A model generated the notes under the pieces. It was not told the DNA's origin, searched no databases, and saw only the letters and a list, made by a program, of their open reading frames with translations. Of a stretch of 64,000 bases of DNA, positions 1 through 10,062 are shown in pieces; the stretch's first letter is position 1; every line of letters starts with the position of its first letter. This DNA is from Cranoglanis bouderius. Taxonomy: Eukaryota; Chordata; Actinopteri; Siluriformes; Cranoglanididae. The position numbers were made by a program, and so were the translations under genes. The stretch spans positions 14,118,574-14,182,573 of the forward strand of contig CM042540.1 in the NCBI GenBank assembly GCA_023630585.1, in the 5' to 3' direction.

Positions 1-45
1 TCGGAGAGGACTAACTACATAATATAGAAGTCATTTTAAATCAGC

Positions 46-150
46 ACTTTTTATTTATTTTATTTATTTATTTATTTTACCCCAATTTCTCCTAATTTGG
101 TCATTGCCAATTCCCACTTGCTAGCTAATTCTCCCTAATTGCACAACAGG
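46..150 (-). repeat. tRNA-derived SINE (family B) 3' tail, fragment
   Basis: Read on the minus strand, this gives AGCTAGCAAGTGGGAATTGG, CAATGACCAAATTAGG, then a G-rich/A-rich tail. It matches the 3' parts of the copies at 40995-41412 and 57690-57970. Only the tail is present; it ends in a run of TTTA units on the plus strand. Confidence 0.55.
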
Positions 151-2940
151 TTCCAAAAAAGGGAGTGTGAAAGCTAACACAAAAATCTGGTCTATTTTCG
201 ATATTTGGAATGACGGACCAAAAAAAAGAGATAATAAAAGCTGGAAATTATACAAAAAAAGTTTTGAAGTGGTTCTATAATTTTCTAATCACTTATTTAG
301 TGCCAGCGCCATGTTCTCAATGCTAGGGTTATTTTTGTGATTTCCATGCACACTTAGCAAAGGTTTAGTTACCTTTGTCCATATATTTATGGCCAATGAA
401 AGTTTCCTGAGCACATTTTTTCAGCCTCACACGCCCCTCAGCCAACATGTTTTTTCTTTTTGATTTGTTTTATGTGCAGTGTGAAACCAACGAAACGAAC
501 CAAAGGTATTAATTTATGCTCCAATTCAGACTCGGCAAACAGACTAATCAAATGAAAGGTATGAAAGCGCCCTTAGACTCCCAGCCACAGATAGCCGTGG
601 CACCATTGGGATTCAAGCTCATGGTCTCTCGAAAACACTTTTCTGACCACTTTTTAAAAACCTTTATGTCCCTGGCTAGATTGAAATTAAACCTGTAATC
701 AAAACAGATATTTTATTTTTCCATGTTTGTGACCCTGGTTATGATTTGTAACAGTCCTCCAAAAGGTCTCACACTTGCAAATTTATAACAGTTCACATGA
801 CATATAAAAAAAGATAAAAAGGGTAATGTTAGCGCTATGGCTGCGGTTAGCACTGATACCTTTTCTTTCTTCATTCATCTGAAATCTGCCAAGACCAAAC
901 CACATCCAATAGGGTCGTTCGAGTATACATGAGATCAGGCTGATTTGTCAGTATGGCTCACATAAATGAAACGTTGTTTGTCCTTTATCTTCAATTAAAT
1001 TTAGGTCAAATTTACTAAAATTATTTTTGATTATCTCACCATGCATTCATGGAAAAATTATATTAAATAATAATATTCACCAATAATATCATGTCACATT
1101 TCATCTCTCCATACTCTACCCTTAGCTATCAACATGTCTGTTTCACTCTGAAATGTACCATTAAATGAGAAAAACGTTATCCTTTTCATTTCGCATTGCA
1201 TTTAAAAAAAACACAGCTGTACACAATCTAACTGGCTGTTGGGCTGGACTGTGTCGTATACATAACAACATGTTATGTTTTCTCTCTACATATGAAAGGA
1301 AGGGCAGTGGAATGAGCCGTTCTGGACTGTACTCTTGTAGATCAGCTTTTCGTGAGGACTTGTGATGGACTCCAGGCCATTGTGTGCTCTTTCTTGCCAG
1401 CAAGTGTAAGCGCTGCTGGCACTGGAGCCAAAACAGAAGGCTGATGGGGTGGGAGCGCAGCAGACATCCCCCCTCCCAAAACGCCGGGACTTGGCGCTGA
1501 TTGCTGCGGGCTGGCATTCCAGTCCTTTTTACTCACACACATCTACACACTGACCTGCAACCACTGTTTCCTGAAAGACAGGAATTGAGGCCGGCTTCCT
1601 GTGACAGTCCTCTTTCATGTGGTCACTTCCTGGTGTTTGGCTGTTGCTACTGACCCCTGGCTTCATAAACAGTGACTCTGAGAGGCTCTTACAATTTTAT
1701 AACTGATTAAATCAGCTCAAAACTCTGTAGAACTGAGTATACTGTAATCCGGTATTAATAGTGCATTATGCCACCATAACGATTGTGTCCAAAACAATCC
1801 ATTAGCGTTTACAAAAAATAAAAAAATAATAATTCTATCCCTGCATGTACAATGTAGATAAGAAGAGTGTTATTTTATACTGCAGATGTAAATAAGCCTG
1901 CGTTATCTCTGTACAACATTGGCCTTTATCCATCAAAGTTCCCTCATTTAGCTGTTTAAATTGCACCTACAGTTTTAGTATTCATTCTTTTTTTTTCTTT
2001 GCTATATCTGTACAATAAAAATTTGCAGCTGGTGTGAACATACAATTTTAACAACTGTATATGCAGTAAAATCATAATTCTTTTCAGTATTATCAATATT
2101 ATCACTGCTAATATTACTGATAATAGAGATAATAGACATATTAAACATCTAGAAATAATATTGAGTTCTGGGGCTAGGAAACAAACTCTGACAGCAGTTC
2201 TGAAGAGAAAAATGCATTATATCATAAGATTAAAGTAGTATTTCAAGAAAGAAAGTCTCATATAGTCTTCTTGAAAGAAGGTCTGATATTAAAGGAATAA
2301 AGTTGCAACATTACGAATAAAAAAAATCAAGTCTTAATTCATTAAGTCTCAAACTGGGACATCTTAGATGTAGATGAAGGCAGGGTTTTGTTTCCACAGA
2401 GCAGAAGCCGATTTACTAATCCCTTATGTCCTCGCTTATTTTGTTGATGTACAGCAGTTTCATGAATCAAACGTGGAACAGCTCATATGTCGTCCCTGGC
2501 GCTCAAGTCTGTTCTTGCTTCTACACCACTTTGTTGAATATGGGCCATTGTGCTGTAAATCACCAATAACATTCTGTTAAAATTGCTCCGTTTGTGTCGT
2601 GTTGTTGTATTGTTATGGTATTCATGGAATGGTGGGACTGTTGCAAAGCCGAGATTAGAGTGTCTCCACAGAACACAAACCATGCGGTTTGGTAACCTTG
2701 TTCAGGAATGTGGATTGGGACAAAGCACAATCCCACGTTCTTCGTTTCCTAAGAGATTGCACCCCAACAGCCTAGCTGTGATTGTGTTTGAACTTTGAAC
2801 ACAGTGATTAGCTGGAATGCTGAGGTTCATGTCATCAGTTACTGCTAATACATAAACTGTTGTCCAACCAGGAAGATGGATTCCATTAAAGCGGCAACAT
2901 CAGTCAAATCAGTTAACCTTGATAAGAGATACCATGATTT
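150..2940. other. Intronic spacer, no feature recognised
   Basis: This is AT-rich intron sequence without a clear repeat family. The stretch 1300-1640 has higher GC and pyrimidine-rich words and could hold a conserved element, but nothing in it identifies an exon. Confidence 0.4.
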
Positions 2941-2943
2941 ATT

Positions 2944-2976
2944 ACTAGTAGTAGTAGTATTAGTAGTAGTAGTAGA
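2944..2976 (+). repeat. (TAG)n trinucleotide microsatellite
   Basis: About ten TAG units with two single-base interruptions, in foxo1 intron 1. Confidence 0.9.
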
Positions 2977-3327
2977 AGTATGCAGGCCAACTTTGTTTTT
3001 GAACATAAACCATGCATATATACACATAGTGGATAATTCAAAATGGATAGAAACACACACACACTTAGGTAATGGCAGGGTGAGGCTCTGATGTTCCATT
3101 AGTTCATGCTTAGTTAAAAAGAGCCTACTCACACGCACGACCCAAAGCAGGAAACTGGACTTCTCTAAGTATGACCACACTGTAGACACACTCATTAGCC
3201 AGACCCTTCTCACACAGCACACAGAGTTCTGACTCTGTTCTGAAACCAGACTGAAAGCTGTCCTGTTGCTAGTTGAAACTGTTGTATGTTGTGTTGAATA
3301 AAGTTACACCTCATAAGGTGTTTGGTA

Positions 3328-3377
<50 letters not shown>

Positions 3378-3750
3378 GATTTGAATAGACTTTGGAGTGT
3401 CTTGGCCAGCCTCCTTCCTGCAGCTTTGCTGATATATGACGATCACAGGACGCTGTGGCGTCTGGCTCAAAATCACAATCGTTCTCTGAACCCAAACCCT
3501 GACACACACACACATGCACACACACACAAACACACAAACACACACAATAATGATTGTATTTTTGAAAAGGAAAAAAATCTCACATGGCAATGGCCATTAT
3601 TGATGGCCACGTATTAACAAGTTGGACATTGAAATAAATTGTCCTTTGTTACATATTTGTATGTGTGTGTACTGTGTATGTGTGTGTGTGTGTGTATGTG
3701 TATATGTATATATGTATGTGTATATGTATATATGTATATATGTGTATATA

Positions 3751-3829
<79 letters not shown>
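3328..3829. repeat. Cluster of (TA)n, (TG)n and (CA)n microsatellites
   Basis: Three dinucleotide tracts lie within 500 bp: (TA)n(TG)n at 3328-3375, an interrupted (CA)n at 3502-3547, and a long mixed TG/TA tract at 3660-3829 that ends as pure (TA)n. Alternating purine-pyrimidine sequence of this kind produces long meaningless open frames in several frames. Confidence 0.95.
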
Positions 3830-3944
3830 TTTTATATTGACTTATACATGTAACTTTGCACTGACTACACAGTTTAGGGATTTGCACCCATAAACAGAAA
3901 CAGAAGTGTTGCTTGACAGAACGGTCATGCTTTTCTTTAGCAAC

Positions 3945-4260
3945 ATTAGCTAAACACAGCACTGCATTAATGTTGGTAGCTGAGTAGTTTGCCTAGCTAA
4001 TTTCATCTCTCTGGCAGTAACATTTGCAGCTACCCAAGTTTGCTAACCTAAGCTAAATAGCATATCATCTAATTAAAATCAAGTGCTAGTAATATAGCGA
4101 ACACTAAGCTAGCTATTATATTGTACACAATAGAAGCCAGGATTGGTAGCAAGCTAGCTAACATACTAACTGTTGTATTTCAAACCATTACCAAGCTTTG
4201 CTTACAAGTTAGCTAACATTATAACTAACTGCTATAGTTATGTGCCTGTACCCTGTAGCC
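3945..4260. repeat. GCTA/TAGC-rich low-complexity stretch
   Basis: The tetranucleotides GCTA and TAGC recur many times at irregular spacing (GCTAGC, TTAGCTAAC, AAGCTAGC and so on). It is not a tandem array. Similar words recur near 25220-25245 and 47550-48060. Confidence 0.6.
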
Positions 4261-4560
4261 ATGTTCACTAGCAAGTGTTATTCTTCACACTCCCAGATTG
4301 GTGGCTATCTGTGATAGAGGGAGACAAAGCTACAAGATATTGTACAAATAATAGGCATTGAAATTATCTGTCAAACCCTGATATGTTTTTTCAAACTTTT
4401 TATTTTTATTTAATGGGCCATCAAATATACCTGTTTATCTATTGCGTTTGTGCTATCATTAATTTCCCCACAAAAAGTTTAAAACAAGCTGAACAATACA
4501 CCGTATATACACACATCCAGTCGCCTCTGTGTTTTTAGGTTGTATTTGAATTAACAAATT

Positions 4561-4562
<2 letters not shown>

Positions 4563-4621
<59 letters not shown>

Positions 4622-4756
4622 TCCCCCCCCCGCCCCTCTATTTTTGTTCTTCAGTGATGCAGTTCTGACTGATGGTCATATTTCAAAAATACTACACAGA
4701 ACTGTAACGAGGTGTTTATGTTTTATACACAGCACACGCTGTTTCAGACAGAAACA

Positions 4757-4796
<40 letters not shown>

Positions 4797-4806
4797 AACA
4801 CACACT
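4563..4806. repeat. (CT)n and (CA)n microsatellites
   Basis: A 58-bp (CT)n tract at 4563-4620 is followed by a C run; a (CA)n tract lies at 4755-4806. Both are intronic. Confidence 0.95.
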
Positions 4807-4809
4807 CAG

Positions 4810-6170
4810 TTACAAGGCTTCTTCATGAAGAAGAACATGAAGCTTTTTAGTCCACAAACAATACTGCCATCACTGCATGCCCCATCCATTAACAACTCCA
4901 TATAACGCACACAACCCATTAGGCCAGTACCTGAAAAATGCCCAGTTTTTGTTTAACTTCATGAGAAATAGCTCTAATGGTGAATATTACTATGGCAGCT
5001 TAAGTAATACCTGTCTCCAACCATCTGAATATTTACCTGTGCTGTGTGACTGTTTTCCTGCTGTGCAGCTATTATGGGAAATAGAGCCCAATGGGACTGA
5101 GGTTTATACTTTAAAAGCACTGCATGGATTTTGATATACTGCCACTGACCCTTGCAGAGGGCTGATTTAGATGTAGGTTAGGTTGCTATTGATGCATTGT
5201 TTTGCTTTTTCTACTTAATGCTATTGTGTGTGACTGGTGAAGTGGACAAAAGGATAGAAGCAGTTTCACTCTTTCTCCAGGCAAAGATGTGTCTAATATT
5301 TGACTGACCACAGCACCCTGGCAAATCCATTCATTCTTTCTTGCATCACCATCAGGTTTGTATTGGAGTGTAAACCAACGGATATGCCTTATTAATATAG
5401 ACTTTTCTGGTGCTGTCCACTAAGAACAATTTATTTGTATTATTATTTTACTTATGGTTAAGGCTCTTTTAGCCAGATCAGGGAGAAAGTGACTTCAGAG
5501 CAGTCAAGATATGATTAATACAACACATTGCAACTGTTTAGGTCCTGTGTTTGGACAGTCTAGAAAAAAAACTTTAATAATAATAAACCAATAAATAAAT
5601 GTAATGATATATTCAACTTGTTACATGATATTTATGCGTTGTGATAATTAGGGGGTCTGTGGAAATTTTCTTGTATGCTGGAAGGAGTCAATGACTGCAG
5701 TGTGACTTCATGCAAGCCTGATCAATACATATATCCCCACATTTAGAAGTGTTCACTCGGCTTATATCAACTGGGAAATGAGGGATAATGTGCAAAATTA
5801 GCAAATGTACTATACACCTGTACACCTCCATGTCTGCCTTTGTGCTTGTTAATAAACAGTTCAGATTGTCTTGCTGATATTTACATCAAGTAAACATCAT
5901 AAGAAAGTATGTTGTAAAGTATTTTCAGTTTGTTTATGAAAATTAGTTGTCTAGAGTACATAAGTGACCCAGTCCTTTGTGAAGATTGGTGGACAGACAG
6001 AGGGATTTTAATCTGAAATGTAGGCCACATATGAAAGAAAAGGTCAAAAGCAGGAGTTGAATAGAAAACAGCTGCTATGAGGATTTGCACTGACATGATA
6101 TACCATCAGAAAAGAATTTACTGGAAAAAGGGCAAAGGTGGTCATAACAGTCTCTCCCTCTCTCATCCCT
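4810..6170. other. Intronic spacer before the forkhead exon
   Basis: No repeat or gene recognised. An 85-codon open frame at 4877-5134 has no similarity I know and no splice context. The last 60 bases are the pyrimidine-rich acceptor region of intron 1. Confidence 0.4.
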
Positions 6171-6179
6171 CTTTCTCAG

Positions 6180-6371
6180 AACTCGATCCGGCACAACCTA
6201 TCTCTTCACAGTCGTTTTGTGCGAGTGCAAAATGAGGGGACGGGGAAAAGCTCATGGTGGATGCTCAACCCAGAGGGTGGTAAGAACGGCAAGTCACCTC
6301 GCCGTCGTGCCGCGTCCATGGATAACACCGGCAAGTTTGCCAAGAGTAGAGGGCGTGCAGCCAAGAAAAAG
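6180..6371 (+). CDS. foxo1: Forkhead box O transcription factor, exon with C-terminal half of forkhead domain
   Basis: This exon encodes 64 residues starting NSIRHNLSLHSRF, the DNA-recognition helix of a forkhead (winged helix) domain, then wing 1 (GTGKSSWWMLNPEGG) and the basic wing 2. RRRAASMD (exon residues 41-48) is the central Akt/SGK phosphorylation site of FoxO proteins, with serine 46 as the target, and KSRGRAAKKK completes the nuclear localisation signal. Known role: FoxO factors bind insulin-response elements in the nucleus and are moved to the cytoplasm by 14-3-3 after Akt phosphorylation. The reading frame opens exactly at the acceptor CAG (6177-6179) and closes at AAAAAG/GTATGC (donor at 6372). 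The wording MLNPEGG and AASMDN fits FOXO1 better than FOXO3 (IINPDGG, AVSMDN as I recall). The first forkhead half lies in an exon outside the window. I cannot choose between the foxo1a and foxo1b paralogues. Confidence 0.95.
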
Positions 6372-6743
6372 GTATGCTGCCAAAGACTGTCCTCACCTAC
6401 CTCCTCACACCCCAGACAGCATTTATTCATGCCCTAATTTGGATCATATTTTAGTACTGCTTAAACCTTGAAAGCCTTCACACATTTTGAACTTAACCCT
6501 GAATATTCCAATCTGGTCACCAAGCTGAAATAAAGTTTAAAAAACTACTGGTCTTCACACACCTAATCCAAAGAATCCTGAAGAATGTGAAGGACTTGTG
6601 CGTGTGTATGTCCATGAATCAATTATCTAAATAAAATGTACAACTGGTCAACATATGTTACTACCTAAGCAGACATTCATTAGGATATTTTTGTTGGTAT
6701 CTTTGCTAGTGGTAATGGATTTACCCACTCTTGTTTCCTGCAG
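6372..6743 (+). other. foxo1: Short intron splitting the usual FOXO exon 2
   Basis: This 372-bp intron has donor GTATGC at 6372 and acceptor CTGCAG ending at 6743. Splicing joins ...RAAKKK to LALQGGPDAGAESPGSQYSKWPGSPNSHSNDD in frame (phase 0), which matches the continuous FOXO1 protein order after the NLS. As I recall, mammalian FOXO1 has no intron here. The reading frame across the intron runs into in-frame stops, so retention would truncate the protein. Confidence 0.88.
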
Positions 6744-7946
6744 CTGGCCCTTCAGGGGGGTCCTGATGCTGGTGCTGAGAGTCCAGGCTCTCAGTACAGC
6801 AAGTGGCCCGGCAGCCCCAACTCACACAGCAATGATGACTTGGAGGCCTGGACAACGTTCCGCCCTCGCACCAGCTCCAACGCCAGCACGGTGAGCGGCC
6901 GTCTTTCACCCTTCATGCCTGAGCAGGATGACTTGGCTGACTCAGACATGCACATGGTCTACTCGGGCCCTGGCTCATCCACCAAAATGACCTCAACTCT
7001 TCCGAGCCTTTCGGAGATGACCAGCTCCTTGGGACATGGCAGCACGGAGAATGTGATGGAGAACCTTTTGGACAATCTCAACCTGCTCTCGCCAAATAAC
7101 CCAGGATCAGCTGGAGGGCCCGGTTCAAGCTCTAACCAATCATCCCCCTCCCCTCTCTTACAAAGCAGCCCTGGATATGCACCGTACAGCAACCAGCAAC
7201 CCCAACAAGACTACCGCAAGTGCCTATATGGCCAGGCTAGCATGGGAAACCTGTCCTCTATGTCCATGCAGACTCTGGAGAGCAAGCCCTCTTTCCCAGC
7301 TTCTTCTGGATCGATGGGCCAGTTTAACTGCACAGCGGGGCTGCTTAAGGAGCTCCTGACCTCTGATTCCGACCCACACACAGACCTGATTCCTTCTGTC
7401 GACACCGTGGTCTCCCAGACAGCTGGCAGAGGAGGACGAATGCTGCCTCCTTATGGTGGCGGGCGAGCTGAACTAATGGGGGGTGGAGCATCCCATGGCC
7501 ACGTCTTGTCTCACTCTCACAGCATACATGGCCAGGCGCCGCCTACCTCGGTGGCTCTGAATGGGCGTCCAATACATCCAATGAGCAACATGAGCCACGG
7601 GGGACGAATTGGGTCAGTCAAGTCAGCTATGCAGATGCAATACGGGGCCTCGGGTCACATGGCAGGAGGTGGTGGAGCAGGAGGGGGAGGACTCCCCTTC
7701 TGCAGCATCAATGGCAATGGCTATGGCCCTGGACCAAGCCTGCCCCCCATTCAGCACATGGAGAAGCTGCCCAGCGACTTAGATGGCATGCCTGTCGAGC
7801 GCTTTGAGTGTGACATGGAGTCCATTCTTCATGACACACTCATGGATGGAGACACGCTGGACTTTAACTTTGACTCCATGGCGAGCCAGCCGGGGTTCCC
7901 GTCACATGGGGTGAAGACCACTACTCACAGCTGGGTGTCTGGATAA
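6744..7946 (+). CDS. foxo1: FoxO1 last coding exon: regulatory and transactivation region
   Basis: This exon encodes the C-terminal 400 residues of a FoxO1-type protein. In order (exon residues): SKWPGSPNSHSNDD (19-32); RPRTSSNAST (40-49), the third Akt site with serine 45 and the CK1 serines after it; SGRLSP with the DYRK-type serine 55; MENLLDNLNLL (105-115), the leucine-rich export signal; LKELL (201-205), the coactivator motif; a glycine-rich tract (about 307-318); the acidic C-terminal activation domain from EKLPSDLDG (340) to FNFDSM (379); and the terminal VKTTTHSWVSG, which is the FOXO1 ending (FOXO3 ends ...QSWVPG). No frame breaks are seen. A His-rich stretch (HGHVLSHSHSIHG) and the glycine run look like lineage-specific linker expansions. 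Together with the previous exon, 464 of the protein's residues are in the window. The stop is TAA at 7944-7946. Confidence 0.95.
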   Translation: MALQGGPDAGAESPGSQYSKWPGSPNSHSNDDLEAWTTFRPRTSSNASTVSGRLSPFMPEQDDLADSDMHMVYSGPGSSTKMTSTLPSLSEMTSSLGHGSTENVMENLLDNLNLLSPNNPGSAGGPGSSSNQSSPSPLLQSSPGYAPYSNQQPQQDYRKCLYGQASMGNLSSMSMQTLESKPSFPASSGSMGQFNCTAGLLKELLTSDSDPHTDLIPSVDTVVSQTAGRGGRMLPPYGGGRAELMGGGASHGHVLSHSHSIHGQAPPTSVALNGRPIHPMSNMSHGGRIGSVKSAMQMQYGASGHMAGGGGAGGGGLPFCSINGNGYGPGPSLPPIQHMEKLPSDLDGMPVERFECDMESILHDTLMDGDTLDFNFDSMASQPGFPSHGVKTTTHSWVSG

Positions 7947-7948
7947 AG

Positions 7949-8423
7949 GTACATTAACATGTACACATTGCTCCATTATGATTACCAATGAAAACACTCA
8001 AACTACAAATGACATTTTCAAGGGGCAGAGCTGATAGATTCAGTCTTCTGACTCAGAACAGAACTAATATCTGGGGATATTTCTGAGGAACAATGTAAAC
8101 AGAAGCCTTAAGTAATGAAACTGGCCATATCCTTTGCATTGCAATGATTTCAATTACAAGTTTTTTTTGTTTTTTTTTTATCTTTCACATTGTGTTCTAA
8201 TTATATATAGATCTAGAAACCCTTTCAAAAAATACAAACTACACCTTTACCTCTGTAACATTTGTTTTACTCATATACAGAATAGGGGAATACGAGTCAA
8301 GGCTGAATTTTGGCTCAATTTTAAACATTTTAATGTCTTCAAGGTTGCTTGCCAGAGCCACCTCGTTTGATCTTGAGTTTCTTTCACTGACAATGCATTA
8401 AATTACTTTTCTTTTTCTCACAG
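7949..8423 (+). other. foxo1: 3' UTR intron starting two bases after the stop codon
   Basis: A donor AAG/GTACAT sits at 7947-7954 immediately after TAA. A strong acceptor, a long T/C tract ending in CACAG, sits at 8403-8423. Mammalian FOXO1, as I recall, also places its last exon entirely in the 3' UTR with the junction next to the stop. Because the junction is within a few bases of the stop codon, it should not trigger nonsense-mediated decay. The donor is weaker than consensus, so retention is possible; the stop codon is the same either way. Confidence 0.7.
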
Positions 8424-8552
8424 GTAAGACCTTTCTGCCCCTCAGACTGTCGAGTAACAGCCCAAAGAGGCAATTCTCACCCATTCAAGCTATGCTCTCT
8501 TCTCTCGCTTCTCATCATGGACATTCCTATGCTTTAGCCCTGCTCAGCCATG

Positions 8553-8559
8553 ACTGTGA
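8553..8559 (+). promoter_or_regulatory. foxo1: miR-27 seed match in foxo1 3' UTR
   Basis: ACTGTGA is the reverse complement of miR-27 positions 2-8. It lies 130 bases into the UTR exon. Mammalian FOXO1 is a known miR-27a target. A 7-mer can occur by chance, but two more FOXO1-linked seeds follow within 100 bases. Confidence 0.5.
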
Positions 8560-8571
8560 TGTGACTGCACA

Positions 8572-8578
8572 TTGCCAA
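8572..8578 (+). promoter_or_regulatory. foxo1: miR-182 seed match in foxo1 3' UTR
   Basis: TTGCCAA pairs with miR-182 positions 2-8; the next base is G, so this is a 7mer-m8 site. miR-182 is a reported regulator of FOXO1 in mammals. It lies 13 bases after the miR-27 match. Confidence 0.45.
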
Positions 8579-8648
8579 GGATGTTCGTTCAGTGGGGAGC
8601 TGAAGAAGGAAGCTCCTGCTCCAGCATTGCAATGCGCCTTCAAACCAA

Positions 8649-8656
8649 GTGCCAAA
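8649..8656 (+). promoter_or_regulatory. foxo1: miR-96 8-mer seed match in foxo1 3' UTR
   Basis: GTGCCAAA is a full 8-mer target for miR-96. The context AAGTGCCAAAC is the same as the site I remember in the human FOXO1 3' UTR. miR-96 and miR-182 come from one primary transcript in vertebrates, so paired sites make biological sense. Confidence 0.6.
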
Positions 8657-9409
8657 CCAGGTGCCTGTGCTCCTTAGCCAAATCAAATGTGCTTTATTTT
8701 GCTGGCTTCTTCTCGCTATAGAGAACCAGTGGTCAAATCAGGGCAAAAATGGTGTGGTCCACTACTAAGACTCGCATATTAACTGCAGCACGCATACACT
8801 TATGCAATTACAGATCATCATGGTTATCAGAACAATCAAATTCTCTACTAAATTCACACTGTGATCAGGTGATATCCTAAATTAAGGCACCTATTCTTAA
8901 AATCCAAGCCTTTGTCTTCACCAGCCCTTTAAATTGACCATTGAATGATGATGTATACCTTTTCTCTACCTGTCTAGCATGCTGTTAGAGTCCAACCTGC
9001 TGCCTTTTTGCTTTCTAATGTCTACATACAGTGCTTAATAACATAGAGAGCTCAAAGCTAATCTTGTTGGGGAAAAAGAACTGGATCCTGAAGAGAAGTG
9101 TACATAGTTTTATGTGGAGAAGGTCCTTTTCTTGGCAGGACCTAGAAGAAGTTTAGGAAAAACTCTCTGCCTAGATGGACTGTGTTACATGAATTACACT
9201 TTCTCCTCAATGTGTTTGAATCGCAGTAGACGTACTTCATTTTTAACGAGTGTATTGTGATTGTCATGTACAGAGCGTTTACACGAAGAATTCAGCAATC
9301 GGGGCAGCAGATTTTACGAGTTTTGTAAATTGAGAGAAACTGGATCTGACACTTGACATTTCGGTTGGCTCATTCTCACTCACAACTGTGTACACCTTTC
9401 CACATTTCT

Positions 9410-9417
9410 TGTAAATA
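9410..9417 (+). promoter_or_regulatory. foxo1: Pumilio response element in 3' UTR
   Basis: TGTAAATA fits the Pumilio consensus UGUANAUA, in the middle of the presumed foxo1 3' UTR. It is a motif match only. Confidence 0.35.
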
Positions 9418-10018
9418 TATGGTAAATATATATGGCAGAAGTATATAGTTGATACGTTTGAGATTTTGTTTTTGAAATTTTGTTATTGTTTTTGTGTATG
9501 GTTGGCTTTAGCTGAGGTTAGATTAAGCTTGTAAAATGCATTTCAACAGTGTTTTGGAGTCCTTAAAGGACAGGTCCATCCATTTTGCAAAGTTTCTTTA
9601 GGTGTTTGTATCCTGAAAGCTCTCTTATAGTGTCAATATATATATAATTTTATGGCCTTGGGAGCTCTATTAATCAATTGTATATGGAATATACTGCCAT
9701 CCTAAGATGCTATGATTTAATTGTTTATCAGTGACCAGTCTTTACCCTGTAGACTCCTGTTATTTGACTTAGCATGGTAGAAATTTTGACAAACTGTTGG
9801 ACATGTCCTTTAACATTTCTTATAAGGTCCCTCACACAAAAGTCCTGATGTAGTTAAGAACTACAGTGTAGATGGGTTCTTATTGACCACCATCTGTGCA
9901 TGTAGATAAGCTACAGACCTCTGCCTTTAAGAAAGTGTAGGGAAATGTATTTAGTTTATTTATTAGCACGAAGGCGAAGAGACGTGATTGAGTCACGTCA
10001 CCGATTAATCACAAATCT

Positions 10019-10062
10019 ATCTCTCTCTCTCCCTCTCTCCCTCTCTCTCTCTCACTCTCTCA
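10019..10062 (+). repeat. CT-rich microsatellite in 3' UTR
   Basis: Interrupted CT repeat with CCCT and CACT variants. Confidence 0.85.

Larger units (their letters stand above)
1..6179 (+). other. foxo1: foxo1 intron 1 (3' part)
   Basis: This is the downstream end of a large intron; it ends in a pyrimidine-rich tract and CAG at 6177-6179, directly before the codons for the NSIRH motif of the forkhead domain. In mammalian FOXO genes a large first intron also interrupts the forkhead domain just before this motif. The exon 1 half of the forkhead domain is not in the window. The intron holds a SINE tail near its start, several microsatellites, a GCTA-rich stretch (3945-4240) and otherwise AT-rich sequence with no convincing exon. 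Short open frames in 1161-1542, 2374-3222 and 4877-5134 show no recognisable protein and no splice support. Confidence 0.85.

Noticed and set aside
2944..2976. CRISPR-like or other spaced repeat array
   Set aside because: A simple TAG microsatellite; no array of repeats with unique spacers exists anywhere in the window.
3304..3893. Long open frames made of repeated Val-Cys, His-Thr or Tyr-Ile
   Set aside because: Translations of TG, CA and TA microsatellites, which lack stops in several frames. The same applies at 11416-11732, 15115-15645, 18520-18729, 20608-20813, 21242-21499, 37741-38131, 43975-44231 and 45671-46227.
4877..5134. 85-codon frame in foxo1 intron 1 as an exon or small gene
   Set aside because: No similarity, splice sites or codon signature; length is compatible with chance in this composition.
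6206..7405. Other-frame ORFs over the foxo1 exons on both strands
   Set aside because: Shadows of the real coding frame, which matches FOXO1 across its whole length.
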